A DNA stretch of 64,000 nt from the NCBI RefSeq assembly GCF_000411115.1, contig NZ_KE150255.1, forward strand, positions 238,490 through 302,489, written 5' to 3'. This document shows positions 48,380 to 56,964 of this stretch, in pieces. Source of the stretch: Capnocytophaga granulosa ATCC 51502. Lineage in GTDB: Bacteria; Bacteroidota; Bacteroidia; Flavobacteriales; Flavobacteriaceae. Each line of letters starts with the position of its first letter. Within the stretch, counting starts at the first letter, position 1. The notes beneath the pieces are model-generated. The model searched no databases. It saw nothing but the letters and a program-made list of their open reading frames with translations, and was not told the origin of the DNA. A program made the translations under genes and the position numbers.

Positions 48380-49159
48380 TTAAGGTTTTTGGGCGATAAT
48401 GGCCACTGCATCTAGGTTCTCTTGGTGCTTGCGGAAACAGGCCTTCATCTTCTTGACCCGTTTTCTTATCTCAGGGAAGCGTAGCAGGTTGAAAGTAACC
48501 AGCAGTACCCTGAGCCAGCCTTCGTCCTGAATCATACGGCTACGCTCCAAAAGCAGCATGGGGTTGTGTTCTACCTTGATTACCTTAAAACCTTGTTCTT
48601 CCAAGAGAGCTGTCCACTCAGCTGTTGTCATAGGGCGGGCATGTACACGAATGGTCTCGCTTAGCTCCTTGAATAGGTCTTCCTTAATCTCTTCAGAGAC
48701 CTCATCGGGCTTGATACCCAGCTCATGTATACCATAATAGCCGCCACTCTTGAGGATACGGAAAGCCTCTGCTATGATGGCCTTTTTCTGATCAAGAGGC
48801 TGCATGGTGAGCATAGCCTCGCCATATACCCTATCGGCATAGGCATCGGGGAGGGTGCTTTGAGCAGCATTGGCATTGATGATCTTCGCCTTGTCGTACT
48901 TGATACGTTTGCGTGCAATGGTAGCAGCCTGATCATTCAGATCCACTCCTGTATAGCTTTTAGGACGATAGCCACAGGCAATATTGGCCGTAAATCCCAA
49001 ACCTGGGGCAAATTCCACTATATCATCTTCGGGAGTAATTTTAAGCCCCGTAATAAGTTTTTCGGTGAGTTCTCTCCCCCCTGGGCGCAAAACACGTTTG
49101 CCCAATTTGGCGAGCATCCAGTGCCCCTGGTGCTCATTGAACTTATTTTCAGTATTCAT
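48380..49159 (-). CDS. Class I SAM-dependent methyltransferase
   Basis: A 259-residue methyltransferase; the start is the ATG of MNTENKFNEHQGHWMLAKLG, since the longer frame opens inside the promoter. Motif I is VEFAPGLGFTANIA near residue 50, acidic GVDLND follows, and AYADRVYGEAMLTM and FRILKSGGYYGIHELGI are the later SAM-fold strands. The substrate is unknown; a UbiE/sterol-like small molecule is possible. A perfect GCATGA-TTTT-TCATGC hairpin lies just upstream, beside the promoter (minus-strand TACCTTTG near 49183). Confidence 0.82.
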   Translation of the reverse strand: MNTENKFNEHQGHWMLAKLGKRVLRPGGRELTEKLITGLKITPEDDIVEFAPGLGFTANIACGYRPKSYTGVDLNDQAATIARKRIKYDKAKIINANAAQSTLPDAYADRVYGEAMLTMQPLDQKKAIIAEAFRILKSGGYYGIHELGIKPDEVSEEIKEDLFKELSETIRVHARPMTTAEWTALLEEQGFKVIKVEHNPMLLLERSRMIQDEGWLRVLLVTFNLLRFPEIRKRVKKMKACFRKHQENLDAVAIIAQKP

Positions 49160-49257
49160 AATGCATGATTTTTCATGCCACAAAGGTACGAAAAAAGACC
49201 GAATAATCTTTATTTATTTTAAACAAAAACAACGATTAATGACAAGTGAATAGTGAA

Positions 49258-49427
49258 GCAAATCAATAGTTAAAAAATATCTGTATAATCTAATTCGTTA
49301 AGACGCAATAAATTGCGTCTCTACGGATAACTACGCTCATCAGGAGTTGTCTTAGCCAGCGTTAGGGTAGAGACGCAATTTATTGAGTCTTAGAAAGTTA
49401 GCAAATAATATTTTAACTATTGATTCG
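49258..49427. repeat. MITE-like palindromic element, copy 4
   Basis: Bounded by GCAAATCAATAGTTAAAA and TTTTAACTATTGATTCG with the inner GACGCAATAAATTGCGTC pair. It is flanked on both sides by heptamer tracts (49236-49256 and 49432-49475). Confidence 0.88.
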
Positions 49428-49471
49428 AATTAGTGACTAATCACTAACAACTAATCACTAATCACTTGTCA

Positions 49472-51652
49472 CTAAAAAAGTAGTTCTCTATACTTGGTCA
49501 TTGTCCAAAGCTCGTCATCTACCATCAGTTCCAGTTTGTCGCAGTGGCGGCGGATTTGCTCAAAGAAGGGCTTAATCTCTTGGCAATAGGCCTGAGCTTT
49601 GGCCTCCAAATCAGCAAGCTTATTGATGCGCTTGCGTGCCTCTACCATTTCGGATACCTTGCTATGGATGCCCTTGATATGTTCGGAGATATGCTCTATA
49701 AGGTCTAACTGCTCGAAGGCTACTTCTTGGAAGTGCTCACCGAAAATCTCCTTAAGTCCTCTCACGTTCTCTATCAGTATATTCTGGTAGCGCACCGCAG
49801 TGGGGACGATATGGTTACGGGCTATGTCTCCCAATACACGTGCCTCTATCTGTACGGTCTTGATATACTCTTCCAAGGCAATATCGTAGCGGGCATGTAG
49901 CTCCACAGGGCTGAGTACTTGCATTTCCGTAAAGAGGGCGATGGCCTTCTCGGAGATGTTCTCTTTGAGGGCGTCGGGGGTAGTCTTGTGGTTGCTTAGG
50001 CCACGTGCCTTAGCTTCTTCTTCCCAAGCCTTGCTATAACCATCTCCCTCAAAGAGGATAGGCTTGATACTCTGGGCATAGCCTTGTAGTACCTTGAGAA
50101 TGGCATCTTCCTTCTTCACTTTCTTATTACCCACTTTAAGCAGCGCATCTACCTCCCGCTTGAAGTCGGTCAGCTGCTTGGCCACCATGGTGTTAAGCAC
50201 CATCATGGGCTTGCCACAGTTGGCATTGGAACCCACGGCACGGAACTCAAACTTGTTACCAGTAAAAGCAAAAGGCGAGGTACGGTTGCGGTCAGTGGTA
50301 TCGAGGAAAAGGTCGGGGATTTTGCCCACTACATTGAGCCTTAGCTCATCCTTGTTCTTCTGGATAAAGTCCTTGCCCTGTGCCTGTTGTAGGCCGTCAA
50401 GCACTTGGGTCAGTAGTGCCCCTATGAAGACGGAGACAATCGCAGGAGGTGCCTCATTGGCACCCAAGCGGTAGTCGTTAGTTGCCGAAGCTATCGAGGC
50501 TCTCAAAAGAGGTTCATACCTATGCACAGCCTTGATCGTACAGAGGAAGAAGGTGAGGAACTGTAAGTTGTTAGAGGGTGTTTTGCCAGGGGAGAGTAGA
50601 TTGACCCCTGTATTGGTCACCAGCGACCAGTTGTTATGCTTGCCAGAGCCATTGACTCCAGCGAAGGGTTTTTCATGGAAGAGTACGGCAAAGCCGTGTC
50701 GTTCTGCTACTTTGCGCATCAGGTGCATCAGTAGGGCATTTTGATCTACTGCGAGGTTGGCCTCGGTGAAGATAGGTGCCACTTCGAACTGACTGGGTGC
50801 CACCTCATTATGTCGGGTCTTAACGGGGATACCCACCATAAGGCATTCCTGTTCCAAATCGCGCATATAAGCCAGCACGCGGGAGGGAATAGCCCCTAAG
50901 TAGTGGTCTTCGAGCTGTTGCCCTTTGGCTGCCTCGTGCCCCAAGAGCGTACGCCCTGTGATGAGCAGGTCAGGGCGGGTAGCCATAAGGGTTTTATCAA
51001 TAAGGAAATATTCCTGCTCACACCCTAGGGTGTTGGCTACGCTCTCCACCGTAGGGTCAAAGTAGCGAGCAACCTCCGTGGCGGCCTTGTCCACAGCCGT
51101 GAGGGCTTTGAGTAAGGGTGTTTTGTTGTCCAAAGCCTCTCCTGTATAGGCAATGAAAATGGTCGGGATACACAGCACTGACCCATAGACAAAGGGAGGA
51201 GAGGACGGATCCCAAGCCGTATAGCCACGTGCCTCAAAGGTATTGCGAATGCCCCCATTGGGAAAGCTGGAGGCATCGGACTCCTGTTGTACTAATTGGC
51301 TGCCAGAGAACTGTTCTATGGCACGGTTGCCCGCGATAGGCTCGAAAAAAGCATCATGCTTTTCGGCCGTACCCCCAGTGAGGGGTTGGAACCAATGGGT
51401 ATAGTGAGTAGCCCCGCGGCTGATCGCCCAATCGCGCATGGCTGTGGCCACCTGATCGGCCACATGGCGGTCTATCTTGCAGCCCTTGCGTATGGAGGCC
51501 ATCACACTCTCGAAGGCCTCGCATGTCATACGCTGGCGCATTGCCTCCTCATGGAAGACATTGCAGGCAAATAGCTCCGAAGCACGGCCTCTCTCGGCCA
51601 CCTCTACGGGTTGCTTCTTTTGCACTTCAGCTAAGGCAGTAAAGCGTAACAT
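49472..51652 (-). CDS. glnN: Type III glutamine synthetase
   Basis: A 726-residue ATP-dependent ammonia-assimilating enzyme; start ATG of MLRFTALAEVQKKQPVEVAE. The upstream extension is heptamer-repeat sequence and is rejected. GSIII landmarks are THWFQPLTGGTAEKHDAF near residue 85, EQEYFLIDK near residue 218, GIPVKTRHNEVAPSQFEVAP near residue 270 and FAGVNGSGKHNNWS near residue 330 (ATP site). The ~730-residue length and these motifs distinguish it from GSI and GSII. Promoter (minus-strand TATATTTG) is at 51717-51724, with repeats in the leader. Confidence 0.94.
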   Translation of the reverse strand: MLRFTALAEVQKKQPVEVAERGRASELFACNVFHEEAMRQRMTCEAFESVMASIRKGCKIDRHVADQVATAMRDWAISRGATHYTHWFQPLTGGTAEKHDAFFEPIAGNRAIEQFSGSQLVQQESDASSFPNGGIRNTFEARGYTAWDPSSPPFVYGSVLCIPTIFIAYTGEALDNKTPLLKALTAVDKAATEVARYFDPTVESVANTLGCEQEYFLIDKTLMATRPDLLITGRTLLGHEAAKGQQLEDHYLGAIPSRVLAYMRDLEQECLMVGIPVKTRHNEVAPSQFEVAPIFTEANLAVDQNALLMHLMRKVAERHGFAVLFHEKPFAGVNGSGKHNNWSLVTNTGVNLLSPGKTPSNNLQFLTFFLCTIKAVHRYEPLLRASIASATNDYRLGANEAPPAIVSVFIGALLTQVLDGLQQAQGKDFIQKNKDELRLNVVGKIPDLFLDTTDRNRTSPFAFTGNKFEFRAVGSNANCGKPMMVLNTMVAKQLTDFKREVDALLKVGNKKVKKEDAILKVLQGYAQSIKPILFEGDGYSKAWEEEAKARGLSNHKTTPDALKENISEKAIALFTEMQVLSPVELHARYDIALEEYIKTVQIEARVLGDIARNHIVPTAVRYQNILIENVRGLKEIFGEHFQEVAFEQLDLIEHISEHIKGIHSKVSEMVEARKRINKLADLEAKAQAYCQEIKPFFEQIRRHCDKLELMVDDELWTMTKYRELLF

Positions 51653-51662
51653 ATATTGATAA

Positions 51663-51708
51663 TTAGTTTTGAGTTCTGAGTTTTGAGTTCTGAGTTCTGA
51701 GTTCTCTA
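51663..51708. repeat. Heptamer array (TGAGTTC/TGAGTTT) in the GSIII leader
   Basis: Six or seven units of TGAGTTT and TGAGTTC. It lies between the promoter and start codon, so it is transcribed as the 5' leader. Confidence 0.8.
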
Positions 51709-51753
51709 TCGCTCTGCAAATATACGAAAATAATGACAAATGATAATCACTTG

Positions 51754-52458
51754 TCATTTGTCTCTTGTCACTATAAAAATTTCTTCTTCGCTAAGCAGTG
51801 GTTCGCCTCGCATCCTTAGCAGGATTTGGGCAACGGTGAGGGTGTCACGCTCGCAGTAGCGGCGGATACGCGCTATATCCTGCTCTACATAATATACGCG
51901 CATGACTTCGCTGCCGTCTATGTCGTCCTTGGGGGAGGGAATCCCCAGCGTATAGGCCAGGAGCTTAAGAGAGGTGTAGTGCTTGTAGTCGCCAAACTTC
52001 CACAGTTCCAAGGTGTCCAAGTGAGGTACCTCCCAAGGTTTCTTACCATAATATTGTAGCATCTTAGGGATAGGCAGTCCCTGCACCAAAAGGCGGCGGG
52101 CTATAAAGGGAAAGTCAAACTCCTTGCCATTATGGGCAGCCAGCAGATGGTGCAGCCCACTGAAGTGCTCCTGCAAGAGCTTAGAGAAGGCTACGAGAAT
52201 CTCTGGTTCCTCTCCCGAAAAAGAGCGTAAGCGGAACTGTCGCTTGCCGTCGATTATTCTTAGATAGCCTACCGAGATGCAGACAATCTTGCCAAACTCC
52301 GCCCATATTCCCGCTCGAGGGTAGTAATCCTCGGCCGAGGTCTCCCCACGTATATAGCGCGTCTTCTCCTCCCATAGCACTTGCGCCTCCAGTGGCGCCT
52401 GGCTATAAGAGGGGTATAGGGGAACGGTTTCTATGTCTAAGAATAGGATATTTGTCAA
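51754..52458 (-). CDS. 3'-5' exonuclease, DEDD type (PolB-like)
   Basis: A 234-residue DnaQ-like exonuclease; the start is a TTG because an in-frame stop lies just upstream. Exo I is LFLDIETVP (D, E), Exo II AAHNGKEFDFPFIARRLL near residue 108 with D, and Exo III IRRYCERDTLTVAQI near residue 200 with Y-x-x-x-D. The family is the predicted PolB-associated exonuclease type found in Bacteroidota. It acts on DNA 3' ends, but its pathway is unknown. The C-terminal VTRDK is repeat-like. Confidence 0.85.
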   Translation of the reverse strand: MTNILFLDIETVPLYPSYSQAPLEAQVLWEEKTRYIRGETSAEDYYPRAGIWAEFGKIVCISVGYLRIIDGKRQFRLRSFSGEEPEILVAFSKLLQEHFSGLHHLLAAHNGKEFDFPFIARRLLVQGLPIPKMLQYYGKKPWEVPHLDTLELWKFGDYKHYTSLKLLAYTLGIPSPKDDIDGSEVMRVYYVEQDIARIRRYCERDTLTVAQILLRMRGEPLLSEEEIFIVTRDK

Positions 52459-52517
52459 TTGTTAATTGTTAATCATCATAATGACCATAACAAGTAAGCA
52501 TCAAGACTTTCTTTTCT

Positions 52518-52764
52518 TCATTTCAGTTCTTTTACTTTTCTATGTACTTCTTCACTGCTGATACCTACATCCTTGTTTTGCTTGTTCTCTTGCAGCAGCT
52601 ATCTTTCTAAGATCCTCTGCAGTGAGGTTATCATCGTCCTGTTGATAGTATTTGGCTATATTTATCAGATGATTATATTCCTCTATTGGCAATACTGCAT
52701 AGAGTGTATTTCCCTGTTCATCTGTAAGAAAGCGAGGAGTCGCAAGTGGTAATACTGTTGGCAT
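52518..52764 (-). pseudogene. Antitoxin with a single-base frameshift
   Basis: The open frame MPTVLPLATPRFLTDEQGNT continues to AAAREQAKQG and then breaks to CRYQQ. Removing one T in the next codon restores VGISSEEVHRKVKELK, which parallels VSISSRDLQKETREKYG of the antitoxin at 9626-9901. No toxin gene lies nearby. The N-terminus is of the Phd/YefM-like or DUF-type antitoxin, not the same as the other copy. Confidence 0.65.
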
Positions 52765-52827
52765 AATGATTGATGATTAATTCTCCCGCAAAGATACAAC
52801 ATTTAATAACAAATAGCAATATACACA

Positions 52828-52916
52828 AAAAAATAAAAGAGAGCTTGCGCTCTCTTTTACCAATTCTAACCACAAAATCTAATATATGAAAAACAATTTA
52901 TTTCCCCTTTGTTTTC
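52828..52916 (-). ncRNA. Putative short RNA with strong terminator
   Basis: Minus-strand TACCTTTG (52922-52929) followed by about 75 bases without an ORF, ending in AAAAGAGAGC-GCAA-GCTCTCTTTT (52835-52858) and a U-rich tail. No protein gene starts here on this strand. It could be a small RNA or a residual leader of a lost gene. Confidence 0.45.
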
Positions 52917-52921
52917 GGGTG

Positions 52922-52929
52922 CAAAGGTA
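52922..52929 (-). promoter_or_regulatory. Promoter of the 52.9 kb putative RNA
   Basis: Minus-strand TACCTTTG followed by CACCCG. Confidence 0.5.
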
Positions 52930-53019
52930 CGACAATTTCCTCTCATAACAATAGATTTGTATCATTTTTTTCTATTCTATTATAGAATTTATCAATAAAA
53001 GAATCAGCTAATTGACGAA

Positions 53020-53919
53020 TTAGAACTCAATGGTTGTGGCTATGACAACATTCTCTTTTTCATTACCTTGAGGTTGTATCTCTTTCCCTTGAGCATCCTT
53101 GAGGGTATAGGAAAGGGTATAGGCCCCTGCTTTAGGATAAGTAACTTTTCCTCTGTAGAACTTGTCCTTATAGCTGAGTGTAGTGGTAGAAAGTTCCTTT
53201 CCGGTAGCATCTTTTACAGCCACTCCCACCGTAAGTCCTTCCACTTCAGGGAAGTTTTCCTTGCTTTGCATCTTCCAAATACCCAATACCAAGTCATTTT
53301 CTCCTACCTTAGGGTGCTCTGGTGCTATCACCGCATAGATATGTTTCTGTCCCTTAGGATTTCCTCCTTCAGTAAAGACTCTGAAGTTATGCACCTTTCC
53401 TAAGGCTTTGTTGGTCTGTGGTTTTACCTCAAAGTCCAAGCGCTTAAGCTCGTAATCCTTACCAGCTACCTTAAAAGTAATAGTACCAAACCACACCCCT
53501 GAAGGGCCTGTTACCATTTGGAAGAGTGCTTGAGACTTCCATACATTACCTTCTTTGGCCAAAGCAGTATGGGGGCAAGTATGGGTGAAATCAACCTCTT
53601 TAATAAAACCTCCTTTGCCATCACCCTTGAACATATTCATCCAAGGGGTAAAGGTAGCCGCTTCCAGAGCTACTTCCTTACCTGAGGCATCCAAAACAGA
53701 AAGAGTTAGGTCGTTATAGCCCATGACAAAAGTGCCTGTTGTATTTTGTAGGCGTACGGTATAGGCCTTTTCTTTATCATCTGTTTTGGCCTCAGCTACA
53801 GTTTTAGGTGCTTCTGGTGTAGGCACTGGGACGGGTGCGGGCTTATCATCATCTTTTTTACAAGAGAATAGTGTAGCAACAGCCATAGCTACTACCAAGA
53901 TATATTTGAATTTTTTCAT
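53020..53919 (-). CDS. Surface-exposed lipoprotein, function unknown
   Basis: A 299-residue lipoprotein: signal peptide to ATLFSC, cysteine at residue 20, followed by KKDDDKPAP. The Lys/Asp block directly after Cys matches the lipoprotein export signal described for Capnocytophaga, so surface exposure is likely. A Pro/Val linker (PVPVPTPEAPK) follows. The mature part is beta-rich in two repeats: FTPWMNMFKGDGKGGFIKEV with THTCPH, and KLGIWKMQSKENFPE-like segments. His and Cys in FTHTCPHTALA may bind metal (inference). Confidence 0.72.
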   Translation of the reverse strand: MKKFKYILVVAMAVATLFSCKKDDDKPAPVPVPTPEAPKTVAEAKTDDKEKAYTVRLQNTTGTFVMGYNDLTLSVLDASGKEVALEAATFTPWMNMFKGDGKGGFIKEVDFTHTCPHTALAKEGNVWKSQALFQMVTGPSGVWFGTITFKVAGKDYELKRLDFEVKPQTNKALGKVHNFRVFTEGGNPKGQKHIYAVIAPEHPKVGENDLVLGIWKMQSKENFPEVEGLTVGVAVKDATGKELSTTTLSYKDKFYRGKVTYPKAGAYTLSYTLKDAQGKEIQPQGNEKENVVIATTIEF

Positions 53920-53981
53920 TGGATTTTAAATTTAGAATTAATTATAGGTTTATGGAATTCATTGGTTATAGGGTTGTTGTT

Positions 53982-54362
53982 TTAACCATTGATTGCCATA
54001 ATGGGAGGGTGTAACCAAGAGAAAAAGACCTCTTGCTTTGTAAGAGAAGTATAATAATAGCAATGACTCACATGAGTAGGAAGATGCTCCAGCTCCCACT
54101 GGGGTATCTCCTGAAAGAAGACCTCAGGCAGGGTAAATACCTTCTGCTGGGAAACAGGCGCATCGGTTTGCTCTTTGGTCAATTGGGCAAACTTGCAGGC
54201 ACCCTCACAATGCAGCTGCGGGCGCGCTTTATTCTGACAATAAGCAGCTACAAAAGCCCCCTTGCTTAGCAGAAAATACGAGAGGTAATATCCGCTAAGT
54301 ATCGCATTGCACAAGAAGACAACGCTCAGGAGAATCGCTATGCTACGGGTTGCCCTTTTCAT
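53982..54362 (-). CDS. Small exported Cys/His-containing protein
   Basis: A 126-residue protein starting at the ATG of MKRATRSIAILLSVVFLCNA; the longer frame starts before the promoter. A single N-terminal hydrophobic segment serves as anchor or signal. AYCQNKARPQLHCEGACKF near residue 40 has three Cys and one His, and the C-terminus has HVSHCYYYT. It could bind a metal. It lies just upstream, in transcription order, of the surface lipoprotein and may be its partner. Family not recognised. Confidence 0.6.
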   Translation of the reverse strand: MKRATRSIAILLSVVFLCNAILSGYYLSYFLLSKGAFVAAYCQNKARPQLHCEGACKFAQLTKEQTDAPVSQQKVFTLPEVFFQEIPQWELEHLPTHVSHCYYYTSLTKQEVFFSWLHPPIMAING

Positions 54363-54367
54363 CGCTA

Positions 54368-54375
54368 CAAAGATA
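54368..54375 (-). promoter_or_regulatory. Promoter overlapping start of the Cys/His protein gene
   Basis: Minus-strand TATCTTTG ends only six bases before the ATG, suggesting a leaderless or nearly leaderless message. A second TATCTTTG box lies further upstream near 54511. Confidence 0.5.
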
Positions 54376-54637
54376 GCAAAAAAAAGGACATCCAACCCAT
54401 TTTTAACACCCTCGAAGTACAAAACAATAGTTGTCTCCTACACTATAAAAGAAACCTATAACACACCCCTCTAACTCTTTCTCTTACAGGCGTCTATACA
54501 TATCAGCCGACAAAGATAAAAATTACAACTTCTCTATGGGTGTTAAATATATAAAATCACAAAAAAATAACAAAATATATAGCCGCTATTTTAAAAAAAA
54601 AATGTAGATTTGCATGAACTTAAAAAACACATTAGCC

Positions 54638-55051
54638 ATGACAGGAGCAGAATTACAAGAACTACTCAACAAACATTGTGAAGAAATCCGACATGAACTA
54701 TCTGGTTTTCTTTTTTATGGAATCCTAAGCTGTGCCGATGGGACTACCTTGGCCAAGGCCTCTGGCAATGACGATGTCGCAAAACTCATAGAACAGGGTT
54801 CTGCCTTTCACCTTACCATTATCAATCAGATAAAGCAAGTGGTGTCCAGCATCAAGACTTTGGGAACATTGGAATTAGACTTTGTGCTTATCGAAACCAA
54901 CAAAATCACCTTCATGATGATGGTCTCTGGACAAGGAAAATTCTTTTCCATCACTGCTTTAGACAGAGAAAAAGCCAACTTAGGTATCGCGCGTGCACTG
55001 ATTACCAGAACTAAAAAAGAATATGGAGATATGCTCGATAGCTTCTTTTAA
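54638..55051 (+). CDS. Roadblock/LC7-like small protein
   Basis: A 137-residue protein beginning at the second ATG (MTGAELQELLNKHCEEIRHE); the first ATG lies one base after a TAGATTTG promoter box and would precede the transcript start. The strand-helix pattern GFLFYGILSCADGTTLAKAS, then LDFVLIETNKITFMMMVSGQ and FFSITALDREKANLGIARALI resembles Roadblock/LC7 domains, which partner small GTPases. No GTPase is nearby. Function unknown. Confidence 0.55.
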   Translation: MTGAELQELLNKHCEEIRHELSGFLFYGILSCADGTTLAKASGNDDVAKLIEQGSAFHLTIINQIKQVVSSIKTLGTLELDFVLIETNKITFMMMVSGQGKFFSITALDREKANLGIARALITRTKKEYGDMLDSFF

Positions 55052-55128
55052 TGACAAGTGATCAGTGACTAGTGACTAATAACAATAGTATTGGTCACTA
55101 GTCACTTGTCATTGGTCATTGGTCATTT
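55051..55128. repeat. Heptamer array with strand switch
   Basis: ATGACAA GTGATCA GTGACTA GTGACTA, spacer ATAACAATAGTATT, then GGTCACT AGTCACT TGTCATT GGTCATT GGTCATT. It ends with the stop codon of the MFS gene on the other strand. Confidence 0.85.
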
Positions 55129-56285
55129 CTAAAGAGTTTTCCATACTTGGTATATAGAAAAATAGCGCAGAGGAATCCTGCCGAAGCCATACCTGCCCCT
55201 ACCAGAGATGGGTAATTGGCTGTATATCCGTGGTCTAAAGGCTTACCTCCGAGGTAGGCGCCTAGTGTATTGGCCAAGTTAAAGGCAGCCTGCATAAAGG
55301 CAGCCCCCATCATTTGGGCTTGAGGAGACACACGGAACATCATCATATTCAGCGGCGCTCCTACCGACATGGCCACCACGGCACAGACAAAAGTCAAGCC
55401 CCAGGCCAACCAAAGCAGGTGAGAGAAGAAAAATACGATAACCAACACGCTGATCATGGCTATAAAGACGATAACACTAGCGCGTACCAAGTGTAACTTA
55501 TCGGTAAGCCAACCACCAAAGAAATTCCCTACTACCATACCCAATCCCACTACTATCATCAGTGTAGGCATTTGACTCTTAGGCAATCCTGCATGATCCA
55601 GCATCAGCGGCTCTATATAGCTCAGCCATGAGAACAATCCCCCACAACCCAAAGCTGTAATCACAAGCAATAGCATGGAAGGTACCGAGAAGAAGTGCTG
55701 CAACTCCTTCCAAAGGGTCTTATCCTTATCATAATCTACCTTTGGCAAAAACAAGAAAATACAAGAAGCAGTGATAAGCCCCAAAGCGGCTATCATACCC
55801 ATCACAGGGCGCCAACCCAGTATCGTTCCCAAGTGGGTAAATAGTGGAATCACCAGCAAGTTGGCTATAGTCAGCCCACCAAACATAACTGAAATAGCCA
55901 TAGCCTCCTTGTCCTTGGGCGCCAGTTGCTTGGCTACAATCGCCCCTACTCCAAAGAAAGCTCCATGGGGCAGCCCCGAAAAAAAGCGAGATACCAACAG
56001 TAACGAATATGATGGCATCACCGCAAAAAGCCCGTTAAAAAGGGTAAAGAGCAACATAAGAGTAATAAGCACTCGCTGAGGCTGAAAGCGAGTACTCAGC
56101 CCCACAAGGGTAGGGGCTCCTACCACCACTCCTATGGCATAGGCCGCAATAAAGCGCCCCACCTGACTATCACTCAGGGCAAGGCTCTCCCCCATGGTGC
56201 GCATAAGCCCCATAGGCATAAATTCGGTACTTCCTAAGGCAATCCCTCCTATGGCTAAGGGGAAAAGTTGGCGTATCATTTTCAT
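55116..56285 (-). CDS. MFS transporter (AraJ/PbuE-like)
   Basis: A 389-residue major facilitator with 12 hydrophobic segments. The start MKMIRQLFPLAIGGIALGST leads to EFMPMGLM, typical of the DHA1 drug/sugar efflux branch. The motif GRFIAAYAIGVVVGAPTLVG (motif A/B region) and RFFSGLPHGAFFGVGAIVA are conserved. The substrate is unknown; purine nucleoside, arabinose or drug export are possible. It is read in the same direction as atpH but separated from it by a terminator, with its own promoter (minus-strand TAATTTTG near 56312). Confidence 0.87.
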   Translation of the reverse strand: MKMIRQLFPLAIGGIALGSTEFMPMGLMRTMGESLALSDSQVGRFIAAYAIGVVVGAPTLVGLSTRFQPQRVLITLMLLFTLFNGLFAVMPSYSLLLVSRFFSGLPHGAFFGVGAIVAKQLAPKDKEAMAISVMFGGLTIANLLVIPLFTHLGTILGWRPVMGMIAALGLITASCIFLFLPKVDYDKDKTLWKELQHFFSVPSMLLLVITALGCGGLFSWLSYIEPLMLDHAGLPKSQMPTLMIVVGLGMVVGNFFGGWLTDKLHLVRASVIVFIAMISVLVIVFFFSHLLWLAWGLTFVCAVVAMSVGAPLNMMMFRVSPQAQMMGAAFMQAAFNLANTLGAYLGGKPLDHGYTANYPSLVGAGMASAGFLCAIFLYTKYGKLFRNDQ

Positions 56286-56368
56286 TGGTTTATCTATTTA
56301 AAAAGGGCTGCAAAATTACAACTTTCCTGACAAAAGTCAAGAAAGAAAAATTTTTTTGCAAAAAAAAT

Positions 56369-56396
56369 AAGAGGCTACCCCTTCGGATAGCCTCTT
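56369..56396 (-). terminator. Terminator after atpH
   Basis: Stem AAGAGGCTA with TAGCCTCTT around a 10-base loop, followed on the minus strand by ATTTTTTTTGC. It closes the ATP synthase operon fragment. Confidence 0.85.
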
Positions 56397-56415
56397 GCAA
56401 ACACTTGTATAAACT

Positions 56416-56964
56416 TTAATAAACGTTCTCACTCAATTGCTCTTTGATTCCATATAGCTTATGAGCGATACTTGCATTGTACTGCAAGTCATCTATACGG
56501 AGGATAAAGCCCCCGATAAGCTGTGGCTCTACTCTACTCTCCAAAGTGATCTTTTTACCACCACTCAGGGCAATGGCCTTCTGGACAAACTGTGCTTTAA
56601 GGCTTTCGGGCAGTTCCACTGCAGTGGTCAGGTATGCGGTAGTTTTTCCCTTATAACGATTGTACTGGATTATATACTCGCGTGCTATATCATAAAGATC
56701 AGAAACACGCTTATTTTCCAGCAGTATCTCTATCAAAAGGTTCAGTATAGCCGAACGCTGAGAGAAGACTTCTTGTAGCACCTTATGCTTTATCTCCATT
56801 CTCACTATAGGAGAGTGCAAGAGTGCTCGAAGGTCTGGGTTCTCACGTACGACCTCTACCAAGGAGGATATCTCTTGAACAAAGTTATCTTCCTCGTGCT
56901 TCTCTATACTATAGTCTAAAAGCGCTTTGGCATATCGCTTGGCTACTTTGCTGGAGTTTATCAT
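56416..56964 (-). CDS. atpH: ATP synthase F1 subunit delta
   Basis: A 182-residue stalk protein linking F1 to the b subunit. N-terminal helical domain with VAKRYAKALLDYSIE and LLHSPIVRMEIKHKVL, and C-terminal VEPQLIGGFILRIDDLQYN near residue 147, the family hallmark. Its ATG overlaps the stop of atpF (ATGA). In most flavobacteria atpA and atpG follow directly; here a terminator and an MFS gene follow. Confidence 0.93.
   Translation of the reverse strand: MINSSKVAKRYAKALLDYSIEKHEEDNFVQEISSLVEVVRENPDLRALLHSPIVRMEIKHKVLQEVFSQRSAILNLLIEILLENKRVSDLYDIAREYIIQYNRYKGKTTAYLTTAVELPESLKAQFVQKAIALSGGKKITLESRVEPQLIGGFILRIDDLQYNASIAHKLYGIKEQLSENVY

Noticed and set aside
51653..51757. N-terminal extension of the glutamine synthetase frame
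   Set aside because: The residues SELRTQNSELKT are read from TGAGTTC heptamers and the promoter lies inside the extension.
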